64,000 bases of DNA from Clostridium sp. OS1-26 (GCF_030915445.1 NZ_CP133264.1:3038001-3102000), one strand, 5' to 3'; counted from the stretch's first letter, positions 43,573 through 54,694 are shown. The notes: generated from the letters alone by a model not told the origin. Numbers and translations are program-made.

Positions 43573-44627
43573 TTACTGATGAAAATACAAAGAAAATATA
43601 CTATAAGGCCTTGATAGAAAGAAATTCAGAATATGATGGTATTTTTTTCGCAGGAATTAAATCCACAGGAGTGTTTTGTCATGCGACTTGCCCTGCAAGA
43701 AAGCCCAAATATGAAAATTGCGATTTCTACGAAACAGCAGAAGAAGCTTTATTATCTGGACTTCGACCTTGTAAGAGATGTAAACCTTTGTCATATCCTC
43801 AAGAGTTATCACCTATTGTTCAGCAAATGGTAAATCTTGTTGAAGAAAATCCAGAAAAAAGATGGAATGATTCAGACTTTGCTGAACTTGGAATCCATGC
43901 AGCCACAGCTAGAAGACAGTTTAAGAAGAAATACGGAATGACATTTGTACAATATGCAAGAGCAAGACGAATGGGAATCGCTATGAAAGCAATAAAAAGT
44001 GGTGAAAAAGTAATTAATACACAAATAGATTCAGGTTATGATTCTTCTAGTGGTTTTTATGACGCATTTTCTAAGATTATGGGAAGGCCACCTATCAAAT
44101 CCAAAGAGATAAAAATACTTTATGCAAATTGGATGGACACAATTTTAGGACCAATGTTGAGCATTGTTGATGAAGAGTTTTTATATTTACTTGAATTTGT
44201 AGATCGCCGTGGACTGGAAAGAGAAATTGAGCGGTTGCGTAACAGATTAAATGCTTCTATAATTCCAGGAGAAACTCAAATATCAAAACAGATACAATAT
44301 GAACTAAATGAATATTTTTCAAAAAAACTAAAAAAATTTAAAACACCTATTATGTTTTTTGGCTCTGATTTTCAGAAAAAAGTTTGGAATTTATTAATGG
44401 AAATAGATATAGGAGAAACATCTTCCTATAAAGAGCTAGCAATCAAAATGGGAGCGCCCTCAGCAATGCGTGCAATTGGAAATGCAAATGGAGCAAATCA
44501 ACTGTCAATTATAGTTCCTTGTCATAGAGTGATTCAATCAGATGGTACGCTGGGAGGTTATGGTGGTGGTTTAGAAAGAAAGAAATGGTTAATCAATCAT
44601 GAGCGTAAATATAACAATGAATCATAA
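43569..44627 (+). CDS. ada: Ada: methylphosphotriester and O6-methylguanine-DNA methyltransferase/activator
   Basis: A 352-aa bifunctional alkylation-repair regulator. The N-terminal zinc domain has the four cysteines C37, C41, C68 and C71 (FCHATCPARKPK, LRPCKRC), with C37 the methyl acceptor for phosphotriesters. An AraC-type helix-turn-helix follows (about 85-180). The C-terminal O6-alkylguanine transferase has the acceptor C318 in VPCHRV. Methylation of the N-domain turns Ada into an activator of repair genes. AAGAGG precedes the ATG, and the start overlaps the stop of the pseudogene upstream. Confidence 0.93.
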   Translation: MITDENTKKIYYKALIERNSEYDGIFFAGIKSTGVFCHATCPARKPKYENCDFYETAEEALLSGLRPCKRCKPLSYPQELSPIVQQMVNLVEENPEKRWNDSDFAELGIHAATARRQFKKKYGMTFVQYARARRMGIAMKAIKSGEKVINTQIDSGYDSSSGFYDAFSKIMGRPPIKSKEIKILYANWMDTILGPMLSIVDEEFLYLLEFVDRRGLEREIERLRNRLNASIIPGETQISKQIQYELNEYFSKKLKKFKTPIMFFGSDFQKKVWNLLMEIDIGETSSYKELAIKMGAPSAMRAIGNANGANQLSIIVPCHRVIQSDGTLGGYGGGLERKKWLINHERKYNNES

Positions 44628-44690
44628 TAAGTTAGAATAAAAATATAACTCAGTTTTAGGTCTAAATACAAAAAGAGGGGCTGTGCTAAA

Positions 44691-45527
44691 GTGTTTAAAA
44701 TAGGGGAGTTTTCAAAACTAACGCAGGTTTCTATACGAATGTTGAGATACTATGATGAAACAGGTCTTTTAAAACCTGCTCAAATTGATCAATTCACCGG
44801 TTATCGATTATACTCTGTTGAGCAAATACATGCTTTACATAAGATAATTTTTTTGCGGGATACAGGCTTTAATGTTTCAGAAATTGCAGTAGCCTTAAGC
44901 AATTGGGACAATACTTTTATAACAAATCAGCTTAAAAACAAACGTCAGGAAATAGAATCAATAATAAATAGGGAACAAGAAAGACTTGCTAAAATTGATA
45001 TTGCGATCAATGACATTATGGAAGAAAAAATATCAATGCATTACAACGTTTCTCTTAAAAGCATACCTAGTTATCAGGTACTTTCACTACGAAAAATTAT
45101 TCCTAACTACTTTAGTGAAGGTATGCTGTGGGAGGAATTGTTCAACTTTATAAAGGAAGAAAATATTGATATACCGAAAAACAGCAGCGATTTCGCAATC
45201 TATCATGATGTGGAATACAAGGATGCTGATGTAGATGTTGAAGTTTGTGTTGTTGTGAATCATATGGGTGAAAGCAAAAAAGGCTTTACTTTTCGTGAAA
45301 CAGAGAGAGTGGAGACAATGGCTTGTGCTATGGTATACGGACCCTTTGAAAATATTGGACCAGCATATGAGACCTTTGCACATTGGCTGATGCAGCATAA
45401 CCAATATAAAATGACAGGTCAAAACAGACAGATATGTCATAGAGGTCCGTGGAATGAGAAGGAACCGGTCAAGTATCTAACGGAAATTCAAATTCCTGTA
45501 GAAAAACAAGTATATAGCATTGTTTGA
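44691..45527 (+). CDS. MerR-family regulator with GyrI-like effector domain
   Basis: A 278-aa BmrR-like activator. The N-terminal helix-turn-helix (FKIGEFSKLTQVSIRMLRYYDETGLLKP) is followed by a long coiled coil (about 80-115) and a C-terminal GyrI-like small-molecule binding domain (from about 125, ending in KYLTEIQIPV). Proteins of this design sense multidrug or amphipathic ligands. The GTG start follows AAGAGGGG. No transporter lies next to it in the window, so the target may be its own promoter or a distant gene. Confidence 0.88.
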   Translation: MFKIGEFSKLTQVSIRMLRYYDETGLLKPAQIDQFTGYRLYSVEQIHALHKIIFLRDTGFNVSEIAVALSNWDNTFITNQLKNKRQEIESIINREQERLAKIDIAINDIMEEKISMHYNVSLKSIPSYQVLSLRKIIPNYFSEGMLWEELFNFIKEENIDIPKNSSDFAIYHDVEYKDADVDVEVCVVVNHMGESKKGFTFRETERVETMACAMVYGPFENIGPAYETFAHWLMQHNQYKMTGQNRQICHRGPWNEKEPVKYLTEIQIPVEKQVYSIV

Positions 45528-45565
45528 TATAACCAGCAGAAATTTTTCTGTTGGTTATATTTTTA
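45527..45565 (+). terminator. Terminator after the MerR/GyrI gene
   Basis: ATATAACCAGCAGA near 45527 pairs with TCTGTTGGTTATAT with one wobble, followed by TTTT. Confidence 0.8.
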
Positions 45566-45632
45566 TATATTGACTCTCACATGGTGATAGGGTTTACAGT
45601 AAGGTTGAAGAATAAAAAATGGAGGTTTTAGT

Positions 45633-46109
45633 ATGAAAGAATTATTAGTAAACCCAATAGGAAAAATCAAAATATGTGAGGAGGGAATGTTCATAGAACT
45701 GAATAAAAGTTATATTCCTGCATTAAAAGGATTAGATGGCTTTAGCCATGTAGATGTTATTTGGTGGTTTGATGGCTGCGACAATAAGGAGTCTAGAAGC
45801 GTATTAGAAGCTTCCTCGCCTTATAAAAAAGGTCCGTCCACTTTGGGGATATTTGCTACTCGATCACCCTTTAGACCGAACCCAATAGCTCTGACTGTTG
45901 CACAAACCATCTATATTGATCACGAAAATGGTAGGATTCAACTTGCCTATATTGATGCAAATGATGGTACTCCAGTCATTGATTTAAAACCATATACACC
46001 AAGTCTTGACAGAGTGGAAACTCCTCAGGTTCCAGAATGGTGCAGTCATTGGCCTAAGAGCTTAGAAAAATCTGGGGAATTTAATTGGGAAGAGGAGTTT
46101 AATTTTTAA
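45633..46109 (+). CDS. trmO: TrmO-type tRNA methyltransferase (TsaA/UPF0066)
   Basis: A 158-aa beta-barrel SAM-dependent methyltransferase family protein; characterised TrmO methylates N6-threonylcarbamoyladenosine at position 37 of certain tRNAs. Family motifs are GFSHVDVIWWFDG, the conserved GIFATRSPFRPNPIALT and DANDGTPVIDLKPYTPSLD. The protein is the short single-domain form. TGGAGG lies before the ATG. In clostridia similar short proteins also occur beside molybdenum or metal genes, which is not the case here. Confidence 0.85.
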   Translation: MKELLVNPIGKIKICEEGMFIELNKSYIPALKGLDGFSHVDVIWWFDGCDNKESRSVLEASSPYKKGPSTLGIFATRSPFRPNPIALTVAQTIYIDHENGRIQLAYIDANDGTPVIDLKPYTPSLDRVETPQVPEWCSHWPKSLEKSGEFNWEEEFNF

Positions 46110-46153
46110 TCAGTGGCACAGGAATAATATTTTTACAACAAATCAAGGTTTAT

Positions 46154-46200
46154 AAGAATAAGAACTTTAGCAATTAGATAAGGTTCTTATTCTTATTTTT
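46154..46200. terminator. Bidirectional terminator between trmO and the TetR gene
   Basis: AAGAATAAGAAC at 46154 pairs exactly with GTTCTTATTCTT ending at 46194. T/A runs flank both sides and the genes are convergent. Confidence 0.8.
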
Positions 46201-46224
46201 AGATGCTCATTAAAAAAAATTTAG

Positions 46225-46848
46225 TTACCTTCTATCAGTGTTGTTTTTTAATCCAGCTGCCCGAAAAGGACCAAGTAATGACATTTTAGATAATGTTAAG
46301 GCCATTTCTTTCGGAGATTTATTCATACCGCTTTCAAGCCACTGCTGAACTACGCCTAAGTGTGCCGAAATAAGGTAGGATATAAAATATTCCTCTGGAA
46401 TCAACATGTTTTCTTTATTAAATGTTTTAACCAGCTTCATTTCAAATAAATTGATTTCTGTGAATTTCTTAAGTTTTCTAAGAAATAAAGGGTCACCTTT
46501 GGGGCCTAAAATAGCTTTCATGAAATTTGCATTTTCTTTAAAATACTCAAAAAGTTTTATTATAAAAGGTATAGGCTCATTTACAACATCTATGTTCATC
46601 ATATTTATGTAATCAATACCTTTTGTCTGCTCTTGAATTTCCTGCATTATTTCATCTTCAACTTTTTCTAACAAGTCGTATTTATCAGTATAATGAAGAT
46701 AAAAAGTACCTCTATTTATATCCGCTCTTGTAGTCAGGTCAGTAATAGAGATGTTGTTAAGTCCCTTTTCTTCAATTAGCTCTGATAAAGCTTTTCTTAT
46801 CATTTTTTTTGTTCGAATAGCTCTTCTATCATTTTCCGACTTTAACAT
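46225..46848 (-). CDS. TetR-family regulator next to the dehydratase activase
   Basis: A 207-aa regulator with a TetR helix-turn-helix (SELIEEKGLNNISITDLTTRADINRGTFYLHYTDKYDLLEKV, about 19-60) and a C-terminal domain of the TetR_C_8 type found in many Firmicutes. It is divergent from the 1434-aa activase gene across 266 bases that contain a promoter and a TGAACA/TGTTCA dyad. The pairing with this activase is a common arrangement in clostridia, so the activase is its likely target. Confidence 0.88.
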   Translation of the reverse strand: MLKSENDRRAIRTKKMIRKALSELIEEKGLNNISITDLTTRADINRGTFYLHYTDKYDLLEKVEDEIMQEIQEQTKGIDYINMMNIDVVNEPIPFIIKLFEYFKENANFMKAILGPKGDPLFLRKLKKFTEINLFEMKLVKTFNKENMLIPEEYFISYLISAHLGVVQQWLESGMNKSPKEMALTLSKMSLLGPFRAAGLKNNTDRR

Positions 46849-46890
46849 AGTTACACTTCCTTAGTTCTCACTGTATTTTTAGGATATTAA

Positions 46891-46955
46891 TGAACAATTT
46901 ATTCTATTCTGTTCAGTAGTTGACACACTAAAGAATATTGTTTATTGTGTAAAAT
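46891..46955 (+). promoter_or_regulatory. Promoter and dyad before the activase gene
   Basis: TTGACA at 46920-46925 with TATTGT at 46943-46948 (17-bp spacer) is the best plus-strand promoter. TGAACA at 46891-46896 and TGTTCA at 46910-46915 form an inverted repeat just upstream, a possible TetR operator. The leader to the ATG at 47115 is about 160 bases and has only weak hairpins. Confidence 0.45.
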
Positions 46956-47114
46956 CCTATAAATATTATAATATACATATAGATCATTAATCAACATAGT
47001 GTTTATTAAATAACCTATATTTTAATAGAGTGGGTATTTATTTTGTAATAAAGGATGGACAATAAAATAACATAACTTGCCATTACCATGCTGGTGGCAC
47101 TTTAGGAGGTTTGT

Positions 47115-50100
47115 ATGAGTTTATTTCATGTTGGTATCGATGTTGGATCCACTACAGTAAAGGTTGTAGTTTTTAATAGTTATAAAAAGTTGGTATATAG
47201 CAAATATGAGAGGCATTATGCAGATATTAAGAAAAAACTTCAGGAAATACTCCAGGATACATATGAAATTCTAAAGGATGCTCATTTAACAGTGATGATT
47301 ACTGGTTCCGGCGGAATGAATATTGCAAATAGTATAGGAGTTTCTTTTATACAAGAGGTTGTTGCCTCTACAAAAGCAATAAAGACTTATTATCCTGAGA
47401 CTGATGTGGCAATTGAGCTTGGGGGTGAGGATGCAAAGATTATTTACTTTAAAGATGGTGTAGAACAGAGGATGAATGGTACCTGTGCAGGTGGGACAGG
47501 ATCCTTTATAGATCAAATGGCTTCACTGCTGAAGGTAGATGCTGCACAGTTAAATGAGTTGGCTAAAAATTATAACACGATTTATCCAATAGCAGCAAGA
47601 TGCGGAGTTTTTGCAAAGACAGATGTTCAGCCTCTTTTAAATGAGGGTGCAGCAAAGGAAGATATTGCTGTATCTGTATTTCAAGCTATTGTCATTCAAA
47701 CTATAAGTGGACTGGCCTGTGGAAGGCCTATTAAAGGTAATGTTGCCTTTTTAGGAGGGCCATTGTTTTTCCTTTCAGAGCTTAGAGAAAGATTTATTGA
47801 TGTATTGAAATTAGAAGATCATCAAGTGATTTTTCCGGAAAGCTCACAGCTTTATGTGGCTGTAGGAGCTGCCTTATCTTCTATAGAGGAAGAGCCAATA
47901 CCATTTAATTATTTAATAAGCAATCTTGAGAAATTTGGGAATGAAACTGCAGCTGAGACAAATAGATTAGCCCCACTTTTTTTAAGTGGAAAAGAATATG
48001 AAGAATTTAAGCAAAGACATCAGAGAAATTTAGTAAAAAGAAGAGAACTAAAGGATTTTATGGGAGAGTGTTTTTTAGGCATAGATGCAGGCTCTACTAC
48101 TACAAAAGCAGCATTAATAGACAGTGATGGTACACTTCTTTATACGTATTATGGAAATAATGAAGGAAGCCCACTTAAGTCTACCATTAAAATACTTAAG
48201 GAACTATATAGTGTTTTGCCCCCAGAGGCTAAAATCGCAAATTCAACTGTCACAGGATATGGAGAAGGATTGTTAAAGGCAGCACTAAATGTGGACATTG
48301 GTGAAATAGAAACTGTAGCCCATTATAAAGCTGCGGATTTCTTCTGTCCTGGAGTAGATTTTATATTGGATATAGGTGGACAGGATATGAAATGTTTGAG
48401 AATAAAGGATGGAGTCATTGAAAGCATACTTTTAAATGAAGCTTGTTCTGCCGGATGCGGTTCCTTTTTAGATACCTTTGCAACTTCGCTTAGTATGAGC
48501 ATAGGAGACTTTGCTTCAAAAGCTTTAGAGTCAGAAAAACCCGTAGACCTTGGTTCAAGATGTACTGTTTTTATGAACTCAAGGGTTAAACAGGCGCAAA
48601 AGGAAGGAGCAACGGTAGCTGATATTTCTGCAGGATTGTCATATTCAGTAATAAAAAATGCCTTATTTAAAGTAATTAAAGTGAGAAATCCCAAAGAATT
48701 AGGAGAGAAAATAGTTGTTCAAGGAGGTACCTTTTATAATGATTCAGTGCTTAGAAGCTTTGAAATGCTGTCTGAAAGGGAAGCCATAAGACCGGATATT
48801 GCAGGGATAATGGGATCCTTTGGAGCAGCACTAATTGCAAGAGAAAGATATGAAGAGGGACATATAACAAGCTTGCTTAATAAAAATCAGTTAGATGAAT
48901 TTGAAATTAAAACCAATATTGCAAGGTGCGGACTATGCTCTAATAACTGTTTGTTAACCATAAATAAGTTTGGAAATGGCGAAAGATTTGTATCGGGTAA
49001 CAGATGTGAAAGAGGAGCTGGTAGACAAAAGACACACAACTCACTTCCAAATCTGTTTGATTATAAATATAAAAGACTTTTTGAATATGAACCTTTGCCA
49101 AGTTTAGAAGCAAAAAGAGGTACTGTTGGTATCCCAAGGGTTTTAAATATATATGAAAATTATCCTTTTTGGTTTACTTTATTTACGAATCTAGGCTTTA
49201 GAGTAGAACTATCAGACAGATCATCAAGCAAGCTTTATGAAAAAGGAATTGAAACCATACCTTCAGAGTCCGTTTGCTACCCAGGCAAGATGGTTCATGG
49301 TCATATTATGAACCTTATAGAAAAGGGGATAGATTTTATTTTTTATCCTAGTATTACTCATGAACAGCTGGAACAAAAGGAAGCAGACAATCACTTTAAT
49401 TGTCCAATAGTTGTCTCCTATCCTGAGGTTATTAAAAACAATATAGATATTTTAAGAGAAAAAAATATATTATATATGAAGCCTTTCCTGCCTTATGATA
49501 ATAAAAGAAGAATGATAAAGAGATTATACGAAGAATTAGAAGTGTTTAATATCAGTGAGAATGAACTAAGAGAAAGCGTAGAGAAAGCCTATAGGGAACA
49601 AGAGAAATTTAAAAAAGATATTCAGAAATCCGGAGAGGATACCCTTAAGGTTATGAGAGAAAAAAGCCTTAAGGGAATAGTACTTGCCGGAAGGCCCTAT
49701 CATATAGATCCCCAGATAAATCACGGTATACCGGAGATGATAAATTCACTTGGTATAGCAGTATTAACAGAAGACTCTGTAGCACATTTAGGTGAAATTG
49801 AAAGACCACTAAGGGTAGTAGATCAATGGGCATATCATTCTCGGCTTTATGCTGCAGCTAGCTTTGTAGCAACACAAAAGGACTTGGAGCTGGTGCAATT
49901 GAACTCCTTTGGATGTGGATTAGATGCTGTTACAACAGACCAGGTACAGGAAATACTAAATGGAAATTCAAAGGTTTATACCACACTTAAAATAGATGAA
50001 GGGAATAATTTAGGAGCAGCTAGAATAAGACTTCGTTCTTTAAAGGCTACAATCTTAGAAAGAGAAAAAAATAATGTAGAGCTTAAGAGGATAGATAATA

Positions 50101-51419
50101 AATATAAGAAAGTTCAGTTTACAAAGGAGATGAAAAAAAACCATACTATTTTAGTACCAGAAATGTCTCCAATACATTTTCGATTTTTACAGGAAGCATT
50201 TAGACTATCAGGTTACAATATGGTAGTTCTGCCTTCAGTAGATAATAAAGCTACAGAAGTAGGACTAAAGTATGTAAATAATGATGCATGCTACCCGGCC
50301 ATAATTGTTATTGGCCAGCTTATAGAAGCTTTAAAGTCAGGCAAATATGATTTGAATAATACATCAGTTATGATAGCACAAACTGGTGGAGGTTGTAGAG
50401 CTACTAATTATATAGGCTTTTTAAGAAAAGCATTGAAGGATGCCGGCTTTGAAAATATCCCTGTAATATCATTAAATGCTAATGGCATGGAGAAAAATCC
50501 AGGCTTTAAGCTTTCACTGAGTCTGTTAAACAGGGGCTTAATGGCATTGATTTATGGTGACTTACTAATGAATGTGCTGTATAGAGTCAGACCTTACGAA
50601 AAGATTAAAGGCTCTGCTAATAATCTGTATGAAAAGTGGGCTAAAATATGTAAAGACTCCTTGAAGCATGCTCGCAAAAAGATTTTTAAAGAAAATATCA
50701 GAGCTATGGTAAAAGAGTTTGAGAAATTTGAAATAACTGACCAGGTTAAACCAAAGGTGGGATTGGTAGGAGAGATACTGGTAAAATTCCACCCAACAGC
50801 TAATAATAATGTTGTAAGCATAGTTGAGGCTGAAGGTGCAGAAGCAGTGATGCCAGGACTTACAGACTTTTTATTATACTGTGCTTCTGATGCGAATTAT
50901 AAATACAAATATTTATCAGGAAGTAAATTATCTCAGGTTTTAGGAGTAGCAGCCATTAATGTCATTGAGTTTTATAGAAAGACTTATAAGGATGCTTTAA
51001 AAAACAGCAAGAGATTCCATGCTCCAAAATCAATAAAAGAGATAGCAGAAGGAGCCTCATCAGTTGTGTCTTTAGGCCATCAGACCGGAGAAGGGTGGTT
51101 CTTGACCGGAGAGATGGTAGAGCTTATTGAGAGCGGAGTTAAAAACATTATCTGCATGCAGCCCTTCGCCTGTCTGCCAAATCATATTACGGGAAAAGGC
51201 ATGATGAAGGAATTAAAAAGGGTTTATCCTGGAACTAACATAGTAGCTGTAGACTACGATCCAGGTGCAAGTGAAGTAAATCAGTTAAACAGAATAAAAC
51301 TTATGATTTCAACGGCTTTTGAAAATATAGATGATTTAAATATATATCAAAACTACCCTGAACACAAAATGATTTCTGAATTTATTAATAACTCAACTTT
51401 AGCAGCACAAGAAACATAG
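47115..51419 (+). CDS. Large 2-hydroxyacyl-CoA dehydratase activase-related protein
   Basis: A 1434-aa fusion. It has two consecutive BadF/HgdC-type ATPase domains (starting [14 protein letters not shown] near residue 5 and [16 protein letters not shown] near 320), each with a cluster-binding Cys region ([21 protein letters not shown]), then a cysteine motif [10 protein letters not shown], a DUF2229 domain (about 660-890) and an HgdB-like dehydratase-subunit region to the end. Small HgdC activases transfer an electron to the dehydratase with ATP; this long fused form has no settled function. No separate hydroxyacyl-CoA dehydratase subunits are adjacent. AGGAGG precedes the ATG. Confidence 0.9.
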   Translation: MSLFHVGIDVGSTTVKVVVFNSYKKLVYSKYERHYADIKKKLQEILQDTYEILKDAHLTVMITGSGGMNIANSIGVSFIQEVVASTKAIKTYYPETDVAIELGGEDAKIIYFKDGVEQRMNGTCAGGTGSFIDQMASLLKVDAAQLNELAKNYNTIYPIAARCGVFAKTDVQPLLNEGAAKEDIAVSVFQAIVIQTISGLACGRPIKGNVAFLGGPLFFLSELRERFIDVLKLEDHQVIFPESSQLYVAVGAALSSIEEEPIPFNYLISNLEKFGNETAAETNRLAPLFLSGKEYEEFKQRHQRNLVKRRELKDFMGECFLGIDAGSTTTKAALIDSDGTLLYTYYGNNEGSPLKSTIKILKELYSVLPPEAKIANSTVTGYGEGLLKAALNVDIGEIETVAHYKAADFFCPGVDFILDIGGQDMKCLRIKDGVIESILLNEACSAGCGSFLDTFATSLSMSIGDFASKALESEKPVDLGSRCTVFMNSRVKQAQKEGATVADISAGLSYSVIKNALFKVIKVRNPKELGEKIVVQGGTFYNDSVLRSFEMLSEREAIRPDIAGIMGSFGAALIARERYEEGHITSLLNKNQLDEFEIKTNIARCGLCSNNCLLTINKFGNGERFVSGNRCERGAGRQKTHNSLPNLFDYKYKRLFEYEPLPSLEAKRGTVGIPRVLNIYENYPFWFTLFTNLGFRVELSDRSSSKLYEKGIETIPSESVCYPGKMVHGHIMNLIEKGIDFIFYPSITHEQLEQKEADNHFNCPIVVSYPEVIKNNIDILREKNILYMKPFLPYDNKRRMIKRLYEELEVFNISENELRESVEKAYREQEKFKKDIQKSGEDTLKVMREKSLKGIVLAGRPYHIDPQINHGIPEMINSLGIAVLTEDSVAHLGEIERPLRVVDQWAYHSRLYAAASFVATQKDLELVQLNSFGCGLDAVTTDQVQEILNGNSKVYTTLKIDEGNNLGAARIRLRSLKATILEREKNNVELKRIDNKYKKVQFTKEMKKNHTILVPEMSPIHFRFLQEAFRLSGYNMVVLPSVDNKATEVGLKYVNNDACYPAIIVIGQLIEALKSGKYDLNNTSVMIAQTGGGCRATNYIGFLRKALKDAGFENIPVISLNANGMEKNPGFKLSLSLLNRGLMALIYGDLLMNVLYRVRPYEKIKGSANNLYEKWAKICKDSLKHARKKIFKENIRAMVKEFEKFEITDQVKPKVGLVGEILVKFHPTANNNVVSIVEAEGAEAVMPGLTDFLLYCASDANYKYKYLSGSKLSQVLGVAAINVIEFYRKTYKDALKNSKRFHAPKSIKEIAEGASSVVSLGHQTGEGWFLTGEMVELIESGVKNIICMQPFACLPNHITGKGMMKELKRVYPGTNIVAVDYDPGASEVNQLNRIKLMISTAFENIDDLNIYQNYPEHKMISEFINNSTLAAQET

Positions 51420-51570
51420 CTTTTCCTTGACTTAAAGCAGAGAAAAAAACAACAGTTTGTTGAAGTTACAAAATAGATTAGAGTTCTGCTTTCCAATACT
51501 TTACAAGTTTATTTTAAAGTGCTATTCTTGTCATAAAATATTACTTAAGACACTTAGGGAGATAGTATAA

Positions 51571-52692
51571 ATGCAGAATTTTAAATTAAGACTTAGTAAG
51601 AAGTTTTTGATAATGTTAGCCTTTATTATAATCATTTTTTCAGTAAGCTATCTTTTTTTATCAAAGAATGAGGGCTTTTATGACAAGACCATAGCAAAAA
51701 TAATATCTGTTGATGCAAAGTATTCTACTGCACATGGTATAAATGGTGAAACTGAACAGATAAAAAATCAGAAAATCAAAGCAGTTATTATGAATGGTTC
51801 TCATAAAGGTCAAGAAATAGAGTTGCAAAATAAAGCTTCATTTTCACAAATAAATGATTTAGATCTTAAGGCAAATGATGAGGTTTTTGTAACGCTTAAA
51901 GAAGATGCTAATAAGAATATTATATCCTCCCAAATAAATGATTTTAAAAGAGATAAATATATTGGCTATACTATAATGCTATTTGCAGTATTAATCCTAT
52001 TAATTGATGGATATAAGGGATTTAGGTCTCTATGTAGTGTAGCCATTAATATATGTATTTTTTTAGTATTGGTTCAGTTGTTTTTATATGGATTTAATTT
52101 TACAATAGGGTCAATAGTTGCAAGTATTTTATTCATTGTTTTATCAATTACAATAGTTTGTGGAAGAAATAAAAAAGCTTTTTCTGCCATTGTTAGTACA
52201 ATAATATGTACTTTAATTGCTATGCTAATATCCTTATTAGTAATTAAGTTAAATAATTGGAATGGCATTCATTTTGAAGAGATGGAGTTTTTAACACATG
52301 CTCCAGAGAATATATTTCTTGTGGAAATACTTATAGGTACTCTAGGAGGCATAATGGATATCTCCATCTCTATAGCTTCATTTGTAAAAGAGAGATATGA
52401 TATAAAGCCAAACATTGAAACAAAGGAACTTATTAAATCAGGGTTTGAACTAGGAAAAGATATCATGGGTACCATGGCAAATACGTTATTATTCGCTTAT
52501 ATTAGTGGGAGTATACCTATTATTTTGCTGCTCTTTAGAAACAATTATCCTATTTCCTATATCGTCAATATTAATATGTCACTGGAATTTATAAGGGCTA
52601 TTACGGGAAGCATAGGAGTAGTTTTAAGCATTCCTATTTCTATCTATATTTCAGTGTTCCTTATAAGAAACAATAAGATTGGAGAAATTTAA
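51571..52692 (+). CDS. YibE/F-family membrane protein, long form
   Basis: A 373-aa membrane protein with a short N-terminal anchor, an extracytoplasmic beta-rich domain (about 35-130) and 6-7 membrane segments. The family motif region EILIGTLGGIMDISISIASF and GKDIMGTMANTLLFAYISGSIP is clear. Biochemical function is unknown. It begins 151 bases after the activase and is followed by a second YibE/F gene 3 bases downstream. Confidence 0.87.
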   Translation: MQNFKLRLSKKFLIMLAFIIIIFSVSYLFLSKNEGFYDKTIAKIISVDAKYSTAHGINGETEQIKNQKIKAVIMNGSHKGQEIELQNKASFSQINDLDLKANDEVFVTLKEDANKNIISSQINDFKRDKYIGYTIMLFAVLILLIDGYKGFRSLCSVAINICIFLVLVQLFLYGFNFTIGSIVASILFIVLSITIVCGRNKKAFSAIVSTIICTLIAMLISLLVIKLNNWNGIHFEEMEFLTHAPENIFLVEILIGTLGGIMDISISIASFVKERYDIKPNIETKELIKSGFELGKDIMGTMANTLLFAYISGSIPIILLLFRNNYPISYIVNINMSLEFIRAITGSIGVVLSIPISIYISVFLIRNNKIGEI

Positions 52693-52695
52693 GAA

Positions 52696-53478
52696 ATGAA
52701 TACATCTTTGATTTTGTTAATTATTCTCTTTGTTTTAATGATGATTATCGGTGGCAAACGAGGAATAAAGTCCTTTTTTACATTAGTTTTTAATTTTTTA
52801 ATTTTATTTATAATGCTAATCACAATAAGTTCAGGCTTTGAACCAATAAAAGTCACTATAATTTTTTCTGTATTAATTACTATAATTACTTTATTTTATG
52901 TAAATGGGGTAAACGCAAAAACTGTTTCATCTTTAGTATCCGTAACTATAGTAATATTATTGACTTTACTTATGACCTATAAAATAGGAACTAATGCAAA
53001 AATTCAGGGATTTGGTAAGGAACAAGCGGAGACCATTGCATTTGTTTCAGTTTATGTACAGCTTAATTTTACTAAAGTATTACTGTGCGAAGTTTTAATT
53101 GGACTATTAGGAGCTATAATTGATGTTTCTATATCCATATCCTCTTCTCTGTATGAAATACATAAAAGTAATTCTACTATAACGAAACAAAACTTATTCC
53201 TCTATGGTATGAATATAGGAAAAGATATCTTAGGAACTATGACAAATACTTTACTATTCGCATATATAGGTGGATTTATGACGTTAATAATTTATTTTAA
53301 CGAGCTGCATTATTCTTTTTTGAACATAGTAAATGCAAAGGTATTTTGTTCAGAGGTTTTCCAATCCTTATGCGGCGGAATAGGAATAATACTAATAATT
53401 CCAGTAACCTCATTTATAACATCTGAAATACTATCCTCAAGACATTTACTAAAACTAAACTATATCAAAAAAAGTTAA
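52696..53478 (+). CDS. YibE/F-family membrane protein, short form
   Basis: A 260-aa paralogue of the preceding protein without the extracytoplasmic domain, carrying the same motif (LLGAIIDVSISISSSL, GKDILGTMTNTLLFAYIGGF). YibE/F genes often occur as such adjacent pairs in Firmicutes, suggesting a hetero-oligomer. It is co-transcribed with the long form, with almost no gap. Confidence 0.87.
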   Translation: MNTSLILLIILFVLMMIIGGKRGIKSFFTLVFNFLILFIMLITISSGFEPIKVTIIFSVLITIITLFYVNGVNAKTVSSLVSVTIVILLTLLMTYKIGTNAKIQGFGKEQAETIAFVSVYVQLNFTKVLLCEVLIGLLGAIIDVSISISSSLYEIHKSNSTITKQNLFLYGMNIGKDILGTMTNTLLFAYIGGFMTLIIYFNELHYSFLNIVNAKVFCSEVFQSLCGGIGIILIIPVTSFITSEILSSRHLLKLNYIKKS

Positions 53479-53492
53479 ATGGAGTATAATGG

Positions 53493-53525
53493 ATATCGGA
53501 TAATATGATACTTGTTATCCGATAT
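53493..53525. repeat. Perfect inverted repeat
   Basis: ATATCGGATAA at 53493-53503 is the exact complement of TTATCCGATAT at 53515-53525. It lies between the YibE/F stop and the terminator and could be part of the termination region or a protein site. Confidence 0.6.
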
Positions 53526-53556
53526 GCTCTGAAAAAAAGCTAAAATAAATGTTTTA

Positions 53557-53577
53557 GGGGCAATTGCCCCTTTTTTA
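53557..53577 (+). terminator. Terminator after the YibE/F pair
   Basis: GGGGCAATTGCCCC at 53557-53570 is a perfect self-complementary hairpin followed by six T. Confidence 0.85.
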
Positions 53578-53614
53578 TGTGTTTTATGTTTTCGACTGTA
53601 GATATATACACATT

Positions 53615-54631
53615 TTACGGATTACTGATACTTCGCAAAAAAGCTTTACTTTCCTTTGCAATGTCATCTGGAGAATATAAGTATATAGAATGTCTACCAG
53701 GTACAGAAATTACTTTGCCTTTTTCAAATTTTGATACATAGTTACTGTAATAATTATATCTTTCTTTTAAGAAAGTAGATTTTTGATTTCTTTCTTCTTC
53801 TATTAAAGGCACAGGAAGAAAAATACAAATAGGAGTTTTTGTTGGCAATTTTAGTGCAAGAGATTTCTTTGAATTTTTTTCTATAGCATTAAGCTCATTA
53901 ACTATATCACTTGATTGCAGCTTCTTGTATGTCAATGCTTTATACAACTCCTTATCATCTTTAGATAGGAGATTAGAATCTAAAACAACCTCTTGTAGAG
54001 CCATAGATGGAAATAACCTATGTAACCCGAACTTTGTAAAGAATGATTGAGCATTTAATACAAATAAAGTAGATTTATTTAAACTATGTTCTAAATATGC
54101 TTCAGGGTAACCTATATCAAGACCAATAATAGCTTTAACTTCCTCCGGATATTTCTGAGCCCAATAGGTAGCTTCTATTCCAGAAATGGAATGAGGAAAT
54201 AAAACATAAGGAGGTTTTTCACCTGCTAAGGCCAAAGTCTTTCTTGTTTCTTCAAGAACAGTGTCAATATCTCTAGAGTCATTTGAATTTTCGCTAAAGC
54301 CATAGCCTGCTCTATCTACTACTGCAATTCTATATTCACTAGACATATTTTTATATAAGGGTTTCAACTCTACTATAGGAGCAACGTTACCTGAGCCAGC
54401 CATAAATACACAGGTTAAATCACCTTTTCCTTCAGCATATACGTGAAATTTTTTACCTTTTACCTCTACAATTTTACCAGGAGGAACTAAAAGATTGGCT
54501 TCTTTCTTTAGCTGTATTTGATTGTTAATGTAACATACAGAAAGAAAAACTATAAATGCAGCAAGTATACTGAGCATACCAATTTTAGTGTATTTCAACA
54601 CCTTACTAAATGTTTTTTTCATTGAATTCAC
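53615..54631 (-). CDS. Membrane-anchored alpha/beta hydrolase
   Basis: A 338-aa alpha/beta hydrolase with one N-terminal membrane segment (about 17-37). The oxyanion segment FMAGSGN, the serine nucleophile in FPHSISGIEA and the C-terminal histidine in VPGRHSIYLYSPDD are present, so it is probably active on an ester or peptide. It is divergent from a two-component system whose direct repeats lie in the shared intergenic region. A fragment of a related hydrolase occurs at the right edge of the window. Confidence 0.85.
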   Translation of the reverse strand: MNSMKKTFSKVLKYTKIGMLSILAAFIVFLSVCYINNQIQLKKEANLLVPPGKIVEVKGKKFHVYAEGKGDLTCVFMAGSGNVAPIVELKPLYKNMSSEYRIAVVDRAGYGFSENSNDSRDIDTVLEETRKTLALAGEKPPYVLFPHSISGIEATYWAQKYPEEVKAIIGLDIGYPEAYLEHSLNKSTLFVLNAQSFFTKFGLHRLFPSMALQEVVLDSNLLSKDDKELYKALTYKKLQSSDIVNELNAIEKNSKKSLALKLPTKTPICIFLPVPLIEEERNQKSTFLKERYNYYSNYVSKFEKGKVISVPGRHSIYLYSPDDIAKESKAFLRSISNP

Positions 54632-54694
54632 CTTCTCTACTAAATTTTTAAGTTGATCTTAGTTTATCAGCTGCACATTAAGTAAACTTGTAGG

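Noticed and set aside
53493..53525. Phage or XerC/D attachment site
   Set aside because: It is a simple perfect palindrome between a stop codon and a terminator, with no integrase or duplicated flank.
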